A stretch of 38,523 nt of DNA from the NCBI GenBank assembly GCA_902628605.1, contig CACONV010000007.1, positions 1 through 38,523 on the forward strand. The letters run 5' to 3'. The position numbers and the translations under genes were made by a program. How positions within the stretch are numbered: the first letter of the stretch is position 1; each line of letters opens with the position of its first letter. The stretch is from an uncultured Bacteroidota bacterium. Lineage in GTDB: Bacteria; Bacteroidota; Bacteroidia; Flavobacteriales; Flavobacteriaceae. The notes under the pieces are model-generated. The model was not told the origin of the DNA and made no database searches. It saw only the letters and a program-made list of their open reading frames with translations. Positions 17,761 through 26,367 of the stretch are shown here, piece after piece.

Positions 17761-19845
17761 CTAATTTGAGATATCTAATATTATTTCTCTTTGAATTACA
17801 TCTACTCTTTCAACCGTAACGTTTAGCGTATCTCCTAGTTGATAGGTTTTATTTGTTAATTCTCCAACTAACCAATGATTATCAATGTCATAATAAAAAT
17901 AGTCATTTTGAAGTCTGCTAATTTCAATAAACCCCTCGCAAAAGTTCTCTTCCATCTCTACATATACTCCTCTTTCAGTAACACCAGAAATAATGCCTTT
18001 AAACTTTTCCCCTAATTTGTCTTTCATAAAAACAGTTTGCATGAGTTTAACGGTTTGCCTTTCTGCCCTAGTGGCATCCTTCTCCTTTTGGGTTGATATA
18101 TAGGAGATTTTATTCAGTTCTTCGGTCTTTAGCGCATTTTCCTTTTTTGTTAAAAGAGAAGTCAATAATCTATGACAAATAATGTCTGGATATCTTCTAA
18201 TTGGAGAAGTGAAATGCAAATAGCGTGCTAGAGACAGGCCGTGGTGACCTATATTTTTTGTTGAATATTCTGCTTTACTCATGCTTCTCAAAGCAAGTAA
18301 GTTTATTATGTTAGACTCTTTTTTTTCTTGTGTTTGTAAAAGGAGATGATTTATTTGTTTACCTATATTGTTTTTTTTGTCTAATTTCTTGTATCCAAAA
18401 GATTGTGCAACACTAAATAAATTTTCCACTTTTTTTTCATCCGGTTTATCATGAATTCTAAAAATTGCCTTTCTCTTTAATTTTTCTGCTACCCCTATAT
18501 TTGTGAGCAACATAAATTCCTCAACCATTTTATGTGATTCTTTACTTTCTTTTAAAAATGTTCCTTCAATTTTTTCTCCTTTAAATTTGAAACCTACTTC
18601 TTTTTTATTAAAAAATATTGCTCCTCTTTCTTGTCTTTTTTTCCTAATTTTTTTTGATATTTCATTTACTATTTTAATTGGTTTTTCGAATTTTTTGTTT
18701 TTACTTTTTGTCTCTTTTTTGTTTTCTATTATTGATTGAACCTCTGAATAAGTGAATCTACAGTCTGACAGAATTGTTGTCCTTGCGGCTCTCTCTTTTA
18801 ATATATTTCCTTCTTTATCAATTGTGAAAATTATAGAAAATGCCCTTTTATTTTTTTTGGGTTCTAAAGAACATATTTCGTTAGATAGCCTTTCTGGGAG
18901 CATTGGAACAACTTTGTTGGCGAGATATACAGACGTTCCTCTTTTTCTTGCCTCTTTATCTAATTCTGTATCCGGCCTAACATAGCTTGATACATCTGCT
19001 ATGTGAACACCTATTTCAAAAATATTATTTTCTAATTTTTTAAATGATAAAGCATCGTCAAAATCCTTCGCATTATCTGGGTCTATAGTGAAGGTAAGTG
19101 GCTTTGTATAGTCTTCTCTTGTCTCTTTATTTTCTTTTTTTTCATTTATCTGGGTTACTTCTTTTAACACCTCTTTAGGGAATATATTCCTTATTTTATT
19201 GTCTATTATAATATTTTTTATTTCTGTATTAATTTCCCCAATATCTCCCAATATTTCTCTGATGAATACAGTTGGTTTTAAATCTTTTGGTTTCCACTCT
19301 TCTATACCTACTGTAAACCTTTTCCCCATTATTTTAACATATTCCTTCGCATTTTTAAGTATGCATTCTACATTTCTCCCTCCGCTTTTCACTACTATTT
19401 TGTTTGTTTTATCAACTGTTGCAGGATATTTTTTTTTATCTCTTTTTCTTATTTCTACTATTTTTCCTATTTTTTTTTCATTTTTATTAATAACCTGAAC
19501 AGCTACCAAATCATTGTTTAAGGCGTTAGCTAAGTTTTTTTTAGGTATTTTAATATCTTTCTGCCCTTCTGGAGTAAGCAAAAAGCCTATTCCAGATCTA
19601 ACAATTTCCAAATAGCCTATCATTGTCTTTATTTGAGACTCATTGATAGAAATATAATTATTGTTACTGGTGACTAATTTTCCTCTCTCCTTAAGATTGC
19701 GAAGTTTTTTTTTGAGAATTTTGAGATCTTTTTTTGTGCTTATTTTTAGTTTATCTCCCATCTCTTTAAAGTTTATTTTAGAAGAATATTTTTTTACCAA
19801 TTTCAGTATTTGGCTCTCTAGTTTTTTTTCTTGTTTTCTTTTCAT
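17761..19845 (-). CDS. rnr: Ribonuclease R (RNB/VacB family 3'-5' exoribonuclease)
   Basis: A processive exoribonuclease that degrades structured RNA and takes part in rRNA and tmRNA quality control. The order is a very lysine-rich N-terminal helical region, cold-shock/OB folds, the RNB catalytic domain and a C-terminal S1 domain (GERGVYVEMEENFCEGFIE-like text). The catalytic acidic cluster DPDNAKDFDDA is intact, as are GVHIADVSSYV and HFTSPIRRYPD. I chose the ATG at 19845 (694 residues) over an upstream TTG at 19854, because that TTG lies inside an exact -7 promoter box. The mRNA would have only a few untranslated bases. Lysine codons are unusually dense. The gene ends directly against tRNA-Cys. 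Confidence 0.95.
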   Translation of the reverse strand: MKRKQEKKLESQILKLVKKYSSKINFKEMGDKLKISTKKDLKILKKKLRNLKERGKLVTSNNNYISINESQIKTMIGYLEIVRSGIGFLLTPEGQKDIKIPKKNLANALNNDLVAVQVINKNEKKIGKIVEIRKRDKKKYPATVDKTNKIVVKSGGRNVECILKNAKEYVKIMGKRFTVGIEEWKPKDLKPTVFIREILGDIGEINTEIKNIIIDNKIRNIFPKEVLKEVTQINEKKENKETREDYTKPLTFTIDPDNAKDFDDALSFKKLENNIFEIGVHIADVSSYVRPDTELDKEARKRGTSVYLANKVVPMLPERLSNEICSLEPKKNKRAFSIIFTIDKEGNILKERAARTTILSDCRFTYSEVQSIIENKKETKSKNKKFEKPIKIVNEISKKIRKKRQERGAIFFNKKEVGFKFKGEKIEGTFLKESKESHKMVEEFMLLTNIGVAEKLKRKAIFRIHDKPDEKKVENLFSVAQSFGYKKLDKKNNIGKQINHLLLQTQEKKESNIINLLALRSMSKAEYSTKNIGHHGLSLARYLHFTSPIRRYPDIICHRLLTSLLTKKENALKTEELNKISYISTQKEKDATRAERQTVKLMQTVFMKDKLGEKFKGIISGVTERGVYVEMEENFCEGFIEISRLQNDYFYYDIDNHWLVGELTNKTYQLGDTLNVTVERVDVIQREIILDISN

Positions 19846-20291
19846 TTTCAACAAATCTAGTCTTTTTTAGATTGTCAGGTTTTCAATACTGTATTATAAA
19901 TTAAAAGTAAAGTAGATATTTATTTATATTATTATTAAATGTTAATAATGAAAAAAAAGAAACACCTTTTTTTTGATATTTCATTTAGTTTTTAATATAA
20001 ACAATGTTTTAACATCTAATTGTATAATAACTATATCAATAACAACACTTTATAATCTTAATTAACATCGGTTTAAAACTGAAATATTTAATAATTATTT
20101 ATGTTGTTAACTTTAAAGAATGTTAATTTCTACATTCTTTTTTTTTATAAATATGGAAAACTTTTTTTTTAAAGTGATCTTTTTTAACAGAGGTTCGTTT
20201 TTTTCCTTTTTCCTTTTTTTATCAACATTATATCAAATATGTTTTTAACAGTTAGTTTAGCTGTTTACCATTTCTTAATTTTAATTTAAAA
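19846..20291. other. Gene-free AT-rich region with TTAACA/TGTTAA repeats; possible oriC
   Basis: This is the only stretch over 300 bases without a gene. In 19861-20290 I count about 75 G or C in 430 bases, near 17% GC, well below the coding regions. It has long T and A tracts and seven copies of TTAACA or its complement: 19940, 20009, 20062, 20105, 20121, 20184 and 20245. One DnaA-box-like TTATCAACA (one base off TTATCCACA) is at 20219-20227. I found no clear hairpin RNA. It separates divergent rnr and rpiB. A replication origin is one reading; a long double promoter region is the other. Confidence 0.4.
19852..19859 (-). promoter_or_regulatory. -7 promoter box for rnr
   Basis: On the minus strand this reads TAGATTTG, an exact TAnnTTTG match that ends 6 bases before the rnr ATG. 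The position implies a near-leaderless mRNA and rules out the upstream TTG as start. Confidence 0.55.
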
Positions 20292-20723
20292 ATGACAATT
20301 ACAATTGGGAACGATCACGCAGGGGTAGATTTAAAAAACCACATAGTAGAATATCTTAAAGGCAGGGGGTTTACAACTAATGACAAGGGAACTAACACAA
20401 ACAAGAGTGTAGATTATCCCGATTACATCCATCCTGTTTCTAAAGAAATAGAGAAAAAAAAATCTAGTATAGGTATAATTATTTGTGGAAGTGGAAATGG
20501 GGCTGCAATGACGGCAAACAAAAGAAAAAATATAAGAGCTGCTCTATGTTGGAGTAAAGAAATATCGAAACTGGCTAGGCAACACAATGATGCAAATATT
20601 TTGAGTATCCCCTCAAGATTTGTTAGCACAGCTGAAGCAATAGATATAGTAGACACATTTATAAAAACCGATTTTGAAGGAGGAAGGCATCAAAGAAGAG
20701 TTGAAAAAATACCATGCCGGTAA
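20292..20723 (+). CDS. rpiB: Ribose-5-phosphate isomerase B
   Basis: Interconverts ribose-5-phosphate and ribulose-5-phosphate in the pentose phosphate pathway (RpiB/LacAB family). The N-terminal GNDHAGVDLK holds the phosphate-binding Asp-His, and the catalytic Cys65 lies in GIIICGSGNGAAMTANK, followed by RAALCWS and HNDANILSIPSR. Length 143 is normal. The gene is the first after the AT-rich region, and its last codons overlap the start of the acetyltransferase gene, so the two form a short operon. Confidence 0.95.
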   Translation: MTITIGNDHAGVDLKNHIVEYLKGRGFTTNDKGTNTNKSVDYPDYIHPVSKEIEKKKSSIGIIICGSGNGAAMTANKRKNIRAALCWSKEISKLARQHNDANILSIPSRFVSTAEAIDIVDTFIKTDFEGGRHQRRVEKIPCR

Positions 20724-21166
20724 TGAAATTTGATGCGAAAAGATTTGATGAATTAGACAACAAAACTCTTCATGACATATTTTTACTTCGTTCAGAAGTA
20801 TTCGTCGTTGAACAAGAATGCGTATACCAAGACATAGATAGAAAAGACTTAGAAAGCATTCACATAATCGGAATAAAAAAGAAAAAAATTATTGCCTATT
20901 CAAGGATAATGAGCTTAAACACTGAGTTTTGTTCTATTGGAAGAGTATTGGTAAAAAAAGAATTTAGAAACCAAGGAATAGGTATAAAACTTATGAAAAA
21001 ATCAATAAAGGAAGCTACAAAAGAATTTAAAAATAGGGTAATAAAAATAGCCGCCCAAAAATATTTGAAAAAATTCTATACAAACTTAGGATTTAAACAA
21101 AGTGGAATCTGGTACTGGTTAGACAGTATTCCTCACATTGATATGATCCTCAATAGGAATGATTAA
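20714..21166 (+). CDS. GNAT family N-acetyltransferase (ElaA-like)
   Basis: A small acetyl-CoA-dependent acetyltransferase. The N-terminal LRSEVFVVEQECVYQDID is the ElaA-type signature, and the acetyl-CoA loop is RNQGIGIKLMK in the middle of the protein. The C-terminus YTNLGFKQSG is typical of GNAT. The substrate is unknown. The start may be 20714 or the ATG at 20723 (TAATG with the rpiB stop); both keep the domain whole. It converges on rnpA and overlaps its 3' end by 17 bp. Confidence 0.88.
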   Translation: MPVMKFDAKRFDELDNKTLHDIFLLRSEVFVVEQECVYQDIDRKDLESIHIIGIKKKKIIAYSRIMSLNTEFCSIGRVLVKKEFRNQGIGIKLMKKSIKEATKEFKNRVIKIAAQKYLKKFYTNLGFKQSGIWYWLDSIPHIDMILNRND

Positions 21167-21467
21167 AAATATTACCAAGGGTTTTTTCTATCTCTTTATA
21201 AGGCATGATGTCCAAACTCTTATATACAACTAAATAGTTTCCATTCGCCTTTATTTTTATATTGCGTAAAGCTGCTTTAATTCTTCTTCTAATTTTATTT
21301 CTATCAACAGCACGAGAAAAATGTTTCTTTGGAACAGACACACAAAAACAAGGAGGACTTTCATTTCCATTATCCCCGCTTACTTTAATTTCATTTTGAG
21401 CAACGAAAACGGTAGATCTAAAAAGGTTTTCAATTATTTTTTTGTTTTTCAAGCTCTTTATTTTCAA
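21150..21467 (-). CDS. rnpA: Ribonuclease P protein component
   Basis: The protein subunit that helps the RNase P RNA trim tRNA 5' leaders. The basic family signature AVDRNKIRRRIKAALR is in the middle of a 105-residue protein, preceded by CVSVPKKHFSRA. The N-terminal KNKKIIENLF matches the usual start of the fold. There is no ATG: the reading starts at a TTG at 21467 or a second TTG five codons later, both inside the 3' end of the M1 peptidase gene (38-bp overlap). The 3' end overlaps the acetyltransferase gene by 17 bp. It is not next to rpmH or dnaA here. Confidence 0.88.
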   Translation of the reverse strand: MKIKSLKNKKIIENLFRSTVFVAQNEIKVSGDNGNESPPCFCVSVPKKHFSRAVDRNKIRRRIKAALRNIKIKANGNYLVVYKSLDIMPYKEIEKTLGNIFNHSY

Positions 21468-23286
21468 ACCTCTTCATTTTTGGTAAATAATAATTATTTG
21501 TTTTGTCAACATCGGCCATTAAATTACTTGGGTCGATAATAATAGCTTCAATATCATTTACATTTCTTTCTAAGTCAAAACTATAATATGGGTTAGCCCA
21601 AAACCAGTCTGGTTTTACTTCCCAATCGACATTATAAGGATTGTTTTTTTCACCCCTCATGAGGGAGATAGGGATATATATTATATCATATTGACCGTCT
21701 TTGTATTTTACAAGTATTTCAAGCGGCATAGGCATAAGCCCCTTTCTAAAAAGAGCAACTTTCGTTTTGTCGGAATCTCCATCTACTTTTTCAATTTTAT
21801 AGTCAATGACATTGGTTGTTTGAGTCCAATCCGTTAGATACCACTGCAGATGGATCCCAGATACTCTTTCCGCAACACGCCGAAAGTCATTTGGCTGTGG
21901 GTGTTTGAACTTCCATTCATTGAAGTATTCTTGAAGAGTTTTAAATAGATTTTCTTTTCCTATAATATATCCTAGTTGGGACAAAAAAACAGCACCTTTA
22001 TCGTAAGCAGTATTTTCATATGCGTAATTATATTCATACCTGTTAGCGTTGGTTGATTGAGGCATTTCAGTTCCAGATAACGCAAGCCTGTAGTAATCGT
22101 TATATCTTCTTTCCATTGGGAACTTTCTATTTTCTTGAAGAATTTCATCCTCAGCGAGAGTAGATATGAATGATGTAAAACCCTCATCCATCCATTCATG
22201 TTTAGTTTCATTTGTTGCTAATACGTGCTGAAACCAGGAGTGAGCTAGTTCATGGCAGGTAACACCAAACAAGCTATTAAAAGATCTTCCACCCGTGATA
22301 AGTGTCATCATCGCATATTCCATACCGCCATCACCCCCTTGCGCAACAGTGTACTGTTTATACGGATATCTACCAACCTTAGAATTAAAATATTCCATCA
22401 TCTTTGCAGTGTATGGCTGTAATTTTTTCCAGTTATCTATTATTTTGTCGTCGTTTTTGTAAAAAAAGTGCAGAGTTACCTCATTTGGCCCTGGATAGGT
22501 GTCATGGATGTAATTTTTGTCGGCTGACCATGTAAAATCATGGACATTGGGAGCAATAAAATGCCACTCGACCTTTCCTTTTTTGGATTTAGGGTTTTTC
22601 CTTTTTGAAAATCCTTTACCAATATCGTCCGCGTTCTGCAAATATCCACTTGCCGCTACAGTATATTCCTTGTCAATTTTGATTTTCACATCAAAATTTC
22701 CCCAAACACCGTGAAATTCACGGCCAATATATGGATCAGCATTCCAACCCTCTGAGTCATATTCGCACATTTTTGGATACCACTGAGCCATAGAATATTC
22801 TATTCCGTCCCTAGAGTTTTTACCCGCTCTTCTCACCAAATCAGGCACCTGACCAACAAAATCCATGCTTAACTCGGTTGTTTCATTTGGAAATAAGGGA
22901 GAATCTAATTCAACCTCTAAAATAGTTTCGCTGTTTATAGTTTTAAGCAAATTTCCATTTTGATACAAATTGTAAACTTTTAAATAGCCTTGCTGTTTAG
23001 GGCCAAGAGAGTCTATATCTATTTTAAATCGAGTGTTTTTGTCAGCTGAATTATCTTGTCTTATAGCCATCTCACTACCTGGCCTAAAAGCATTAAAATA
23101 CAAATGAAAAAAGACCTTTTTTAATGTTTCGGGTGAATTGTTGGTGTACTCAATTTTTTGAATACCCCTGTATTGGTTATTAATATTGTCAAAATCTACC
23201 TCTATTTTATAATCTATTTGTTGTTGCCAGTATTGAGAATGGGTAATGATGCTAACAAATAAAAAAAAGAGAGTAAGGCTTCTCAT
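21430..23286 (-). CDS. M1 family metallopeptidase, secreted
   Basis: A zinc aminopeptidase-like enzyme of the Bacteroidota M1 subfamily. An N-terminal signal peptide (RSLTLFFLFVSIITHSQ) is cut near residue 18, so it acts in the periplasm or outside. The zinc site is complete: HELAH at 345-349 and the third ligand E368 in HEWMDEG. The exopeptidase GxMEN-like motif is GGMEY at 320-324. The length of 618 matches the group. It lies 9 bp after the MBL hydrolase gene, and rnpA begins inside its end. Substrates are unknown; peptide scavenging is a family-based inference. Confidence 0.93.
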   Translation of the reverse strand: MRSLTLFFLFVSIITHSQYWQQQIDYKIEVDFDNINNQYRGIQKIEYTNNSPETLKKVFFHLYFNAFRPGSEMAIRQDNSADKNTRFKIDIDSLGPKQQGYLKVYNLYQNGNLLKTINSETILEVELDSPLFPNETTELSMDFVGQVPDLVRRAGKNSRDGIEYSMAQWYPKMCEYDSEGWNADPYIGREFHGVWGNFDVKIKIDKEYTVAASGYLQNADDIGKGFSKRKNPKSKKGKVEWHFIAPNVHDFTWSADKNYIHDTYPGPNEVTLHFFYKNDDKIIDNWKKLQPYTAKMMEYFNSKVGRYPYKQYTVAQGGDGGMEYAMMTLITGGRSFNSLFGVTCHELAHSWFQHVLATNETKHEWMDEGFTSFISTLAEDEILQENRKFPMERRYNDYYRLALSGTEMPQSTNANRYEYNYAYENTAYDKGAVFLSQLGYIIGKENLFKTLQEYFNEWKFKHPQPNDFRRVAERVSGIHLQWYLTDWTQTTNVIDYKIEKVDGDSDKTKVALFRKGLMPMPLEILVKYKDGQYDIIYIPISLMRGEKNNPYNVDWEVKPDWFWANPYYSFDLERNVNDIEAIIIDPSNLMADVDKTNNYYLPKMKRFENKELEKQKNN

Positions 23287-23295
23287 AATGCAGTA

Positions 23296-24138
23296 TTAAA
23301 TATCCTCTAATTTAAACGTTTTATTTAACTTGAATTTGTTGTTTTCTTTTTTAATGTCTATAATTTCATTCTTAACGTCGTGCTGTAAAAAAAGAAGAAA
23401 ATTATCCCTGGCAGCTTTTTCTAAAAAAGACTCTTTTTCTCTTAATGTTTGCAAGGGTCTTGTGTCATATCCCATAATAAAAGGCACTCTAACGTGCCCG
23501 CCTGTGGGTATTAAATCTGACACAAAAACTATGGTTCTGCTTTTAAATTCTAAGACAGGGAGCATCATTTTCTCGGTATGGCCGTTGACCGTTAAAATGT
23601 CAAACCCGAGAGGTTTTTCATTAGCATCTATAAAATTTAATTTACCACTTTCTTTAAGAGGAAGGATATTATCCGGCAAAAAAGAAGCTTTTTCTCTCGA
23701 GTTTGGAGAATTTGCCCATTCCCAATGACCTTTATTAACCCAAAAGTTAGCATTCTCAAACCTAGGAATTAGCCGATTTCCCTTTCTAATTATAGCACCT
23801 CCGCAGTGATCAAAATGAAGATGTGTAAAAAAAACATCAGTAACGTCACCACTACTAAAGCCAACTTTTTTAATGGAGTCATCAATAGAATATTCTCCCC
23901 ACCTGTGATAGTGAGAAAAAAATTTTTCATCTTGTTTATCCCCTAGACCAGTATCAATTAAAATAAGGCTACTTGTTGTTTCTATTAAAAGCGATCTTGC
24001 AGCCATATCAATCATATTCAAATCGTCGGCAGGATTCGTTTTTTCCCAAATAGCCTTTGGCACAACTCCAAACATCGCCCCACCGTCAAGCTTAAAGTTA
24101 CCGGTTTCAATAGAATAAAGGTTTTTTATTATAGACAT
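23296..24138 (-). CDS. MBL fold metallo-hydrolase
   Basis: A metallo-beta-lactamase fold hydrolase with the di-metal motif HLHFDH at 106-111 followed by CGGA. Further downstream are a NGHTEKM segment and a LQHDV segment that supply other ligands. The N-terminal IDTGLGDK contributes the conserved Asp. At 280 residues with no signal peptide it is cytoplasmic; it resembles lactonase or quorum-quenching-type MBL proteins, but the substrate cannot be read. It lies between SulP and the M1 peptidase in one strand with about 9-bp gaps, so it is probably cotranscribed with both. Confidence 0.88.
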   Translation of the reverse strand: MSIIKNLYSIETGNFKLDGGAMFGVVPKAIWEKTNPADDLNMIDMAARSLLIETTSSLILIDTGLGDKQDEKFFSHYHRWGEYSIDDSIKKVGFSSGDVTDVFFTHLHFDHCGGAIIRKGNRLIPRFENANFWVNKGHWEWANSPNSREKASFLPDNILPLKESGKLNFIDANEKPLGFDILTVNGHTEKMMLPVLEFKSRTIVFVSDLIPTGGHVRVPFIMGYDTRPLQTLREKESFLEKAARDNFLLFLQHDVKNEIIDIKKENNKFKLNKTFKLEDI

Positions 24139-24147
24139 TCTCGTTAA

Positions 24148-26358
24148 TTATTTATCTAAATACTTATTATTAATGATTGACATTAGCTCAGTGGAAAAAG
24201 CCAGTAATTGTTTAATTTCCTGTATACTAGAAAGGCGACTTTTACCCTTTATAAGAATGCTTCTTCCAATTGACTCAACCCTAAAATAAGCGTGGCTCTC
24301 AAAAAAGAAAATAAGTTTTGAGTCAAAAAGCTTCCGTATTTCACTAGCCCTTCTTCCCCCAAGGAAAAAGCGCTTGGAAAAGTCAGGATATTTTGGAAAA
24401 TCTAAATCTTTATAAATGGTATTTTCATTAATTCCCCCAAGTAAGTTTTCTCTATCCAAAATAAAAATGGGGATATCAAATTTTAGATTTATTAGCAAGA
24501 AAGAAGAGATAATATCATCCTTAGAGATAAATGCACCTTCGCTGTAAGAAAGATCAAACAAGTGAAAATCACCACTTTCATTGACTATTTCGTTGAATTG
24601 ATAATTTATAATCTTTGCCTTAAAAAGGTCAAAACGTTCAAGTTCTTTTGTGTCAGAAGAGGGCTCTGCCCTATAACCCCAACCAAGAACTGTAGATAGC
24701 TTCTTTAGAGACAACTGTCTTTTCGTTAGATTGTCATTAATTCTGAAGAAATCATTTGTAGGAAGAGACTTTCTTATTGCAAAAGGGTGTTGAGTGTCTG
24801 CAGTATGGGCATCCAACCCAATAATTTCAAACGCCCCACCTTTTCTAGCAAAGCCTCTTCTGTATTCATTCAAACCCTCCATAACGGTGTGATCCACAAA
24901 ACTGCACAATGAAAAATCTAGCACAGCATGTTCATTTTCAGGAATTTCGTCGATTTTTGATTTAAGGCGAAAGAAATTTAAGAAGCTGCAGAAGTTTTTA
25001 ACACTCACGTAATAATTTCCTGTTTCTTCCTCCAAATACATCAACACATTTGGCTTAAAAAGGTTTCTAGTGAAGAGAAATAAATTTCTATTCAAAATAA
25101 TATGTATTAAAAAGGTAGTTACAATTCCTAGGAAAATGCCAGTAATTAGATCATTGGTAAGCGTTATAATCAGCGTAACAATAAAAATTGCCGCCTGTTC
25201 TTTGCCGATTTTAAGAATTCTGAGAAAATTACTAGGCGCAGCAAGTTTATATCCAGTGTAAACTAATATCGCAGCTAAAGCGGGAAGAGCAATTCTTTGT
25301 ATTTGGCCTTGAAACAACAGAATAAAACATAACAGCATTAAAGAATGTGACATGTTAGCAAAACGATTGGTACCACCATTATTTACATTTACCGAACTTC
25401 TTGCTATTACGGTCACAACGTTAAGACCTCCAGCCATTCCACTTAAGGCAGTAGCTATACCCAAAGCCCTAAGGTCTTTATTTACATTTGACCTTCTTTT
25501 TTGGGGATCGAGCTTGTCAACAGCTTTAATACTTAATAACGACTCAATGCTAGAAATAAGAGTAATAGAAAAAACTGTTGACAAAAAAGGCACTGTTAAA
25601 GCTATTCCAAAATCCGGAGTAGGCAAGTCAGACCAAATATTATCTGGAAGAGAAATCAGTAGATTTGAACTTATAGGATACTCTTGGGATGATATCAAAT
25701 CGTAGTAATAATTAAGACCAATAGCAAGAAAAACAACCCACATTGGAGCAGGTACCAACTTAAAGAGGGGGTTTCTCAATTTAGAGTAGAAAACTAGAAT
25801 TAAAAGAGACAGTACCCCTAACAAAGCAGGTAGTATAATTTCCATAGAAGAGGAAGAAAATAAAACTTTTAGAGAATTAGGAATTTTAGATAAAACCTCA
25901 AGTGGCTTTCCGCTCACAGAAGTTATACCAAGCATGACATGAACTTGTTTAGAGAGTATACCTACACCAATAGCGGCAAGCATGCCCTGCAAAGCAGATG
26001 AGGGAAAAAATTCGCTCAAGGCGCCAAGTCTGAACACACCAAAAAGAAACATTAATGCACCAGATACAATTATAGCGGCTAAAGTATATAGGTAGCCTTG
26101 ATATAAATCACCTTCACCCAATGACGTAATAGCGTACAATAAAACTATAACCAAACCATTGCCAGGACCCGTTATTGTCAATTGTGACCCCCCCAAAATA
26201 GCAACAACAGTCCCGCCAACAATAGAAGCAATCACTCCAGAAATAGGCGGAGCTTCTGATGCAATGGCAAGGCCTAAGCCAAGTGGTAATGCAACTAAAG
26301 ACACAACAAATCCGGAGAATAAATTTTTAGGGATTTCCTTTATGAAGTCTTTCATCAT
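24148..26358 (-). CDS. SulP family inorganic anion transporter with STAS and C-terminal extension
   Basis: An inner-membrane carrier for sulfate, bicarbonate or related anions. About 10-14 hydrophobic segments cover residues 15-425, with the family text LVALPLGLGLAIASEAPP near 22-39 and ITGPGNGLVIV near 62-72. A STAS-like domain follows at about 445-520 (HAVLDFSLCSFVDHTVMEGL). Some 200 more residues (535-736) form a soluble extension that I do not recognise; it makes the protein much longer than a plain SulP-STAS (about 500-570). It lies 9 bp after a Usp gene, suggesting a regulated transport unit. A seven-base C run in its 5' part is in frame. Confidence 0.9.
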   Translation of the reverse strand: MMKDFIKEIPKNLFSGFVVSLVALPLGLGLAIASEAPPISGVIASIVGGTVVAILGGSQLTITGPGNGLVIVLLYAITSLGEGDLYQGYLYTLAAIIVSGALMFLFGVFRLGALSEFFPSSALQGMLAAIGVGILSKQVHVMLGITSVSGKPLEVLSKIPNSLKVLFSSSSMEIILPALLGVLSLLILVFYSKLRNPLFKLVPAPMWVVFLAIGLNYYYDLISSQEYPISSNLLISLPDNIWSDLPTPDFGIALTVPFLSTVFSITLISSIESLLSIKAVDKLDPQKRRSNVNKDLRALGIATALSGMAGGLNVVTVIARSSVNVNNGGTNRFANMSHSLMLLCFILLFQGQIQRIALPALAAILVYTGYKLAAPSNFLRILKIGKEQAAIFIVTLIITLTNDLITGIFLGIVTTFLIHIILNRNLFLFTRNLFKPNVLMYLEEETGNYYVSVKNFCSFLNFFRLKSKIDEIPENEHAVLDFSLCSFVDHTVMEGLNEYRRGFARKGGAFEIIGLDAHTADTQHPFAIRKSLPTNDFFRINDNLTKRQLSLKKLSTVLGWGYRAEPSSDTKELERFDLFKAKIINYQFNEIVNESGDFHLFDLSYSEGAFISKDDIISSFLLINLKFDIPIFILDRENLLGGINENTIYKDLDFPKYPDFSKRFFLGGRRASEIRKLFDSKLIFFFESHAYFRVESIGRSILIKGKSRLSSIQEIKQLLAFSTELMSIINNKYLDK

Positions 26359-26367
26359 TTATCATTT

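Noticed and set aside
19199..19870. Plus-strand ORFs over rnr rich in Phe, Leu and Ser
   Set aside because: They are the complement of the lysine-rich rnr N-terminus, not real membrane proteins.
26188..26194. Seven-base C run in SulP as a possible frameshift
   Set aside because: The run is in frame (ILGGSQ) and the transporter reads through intact.
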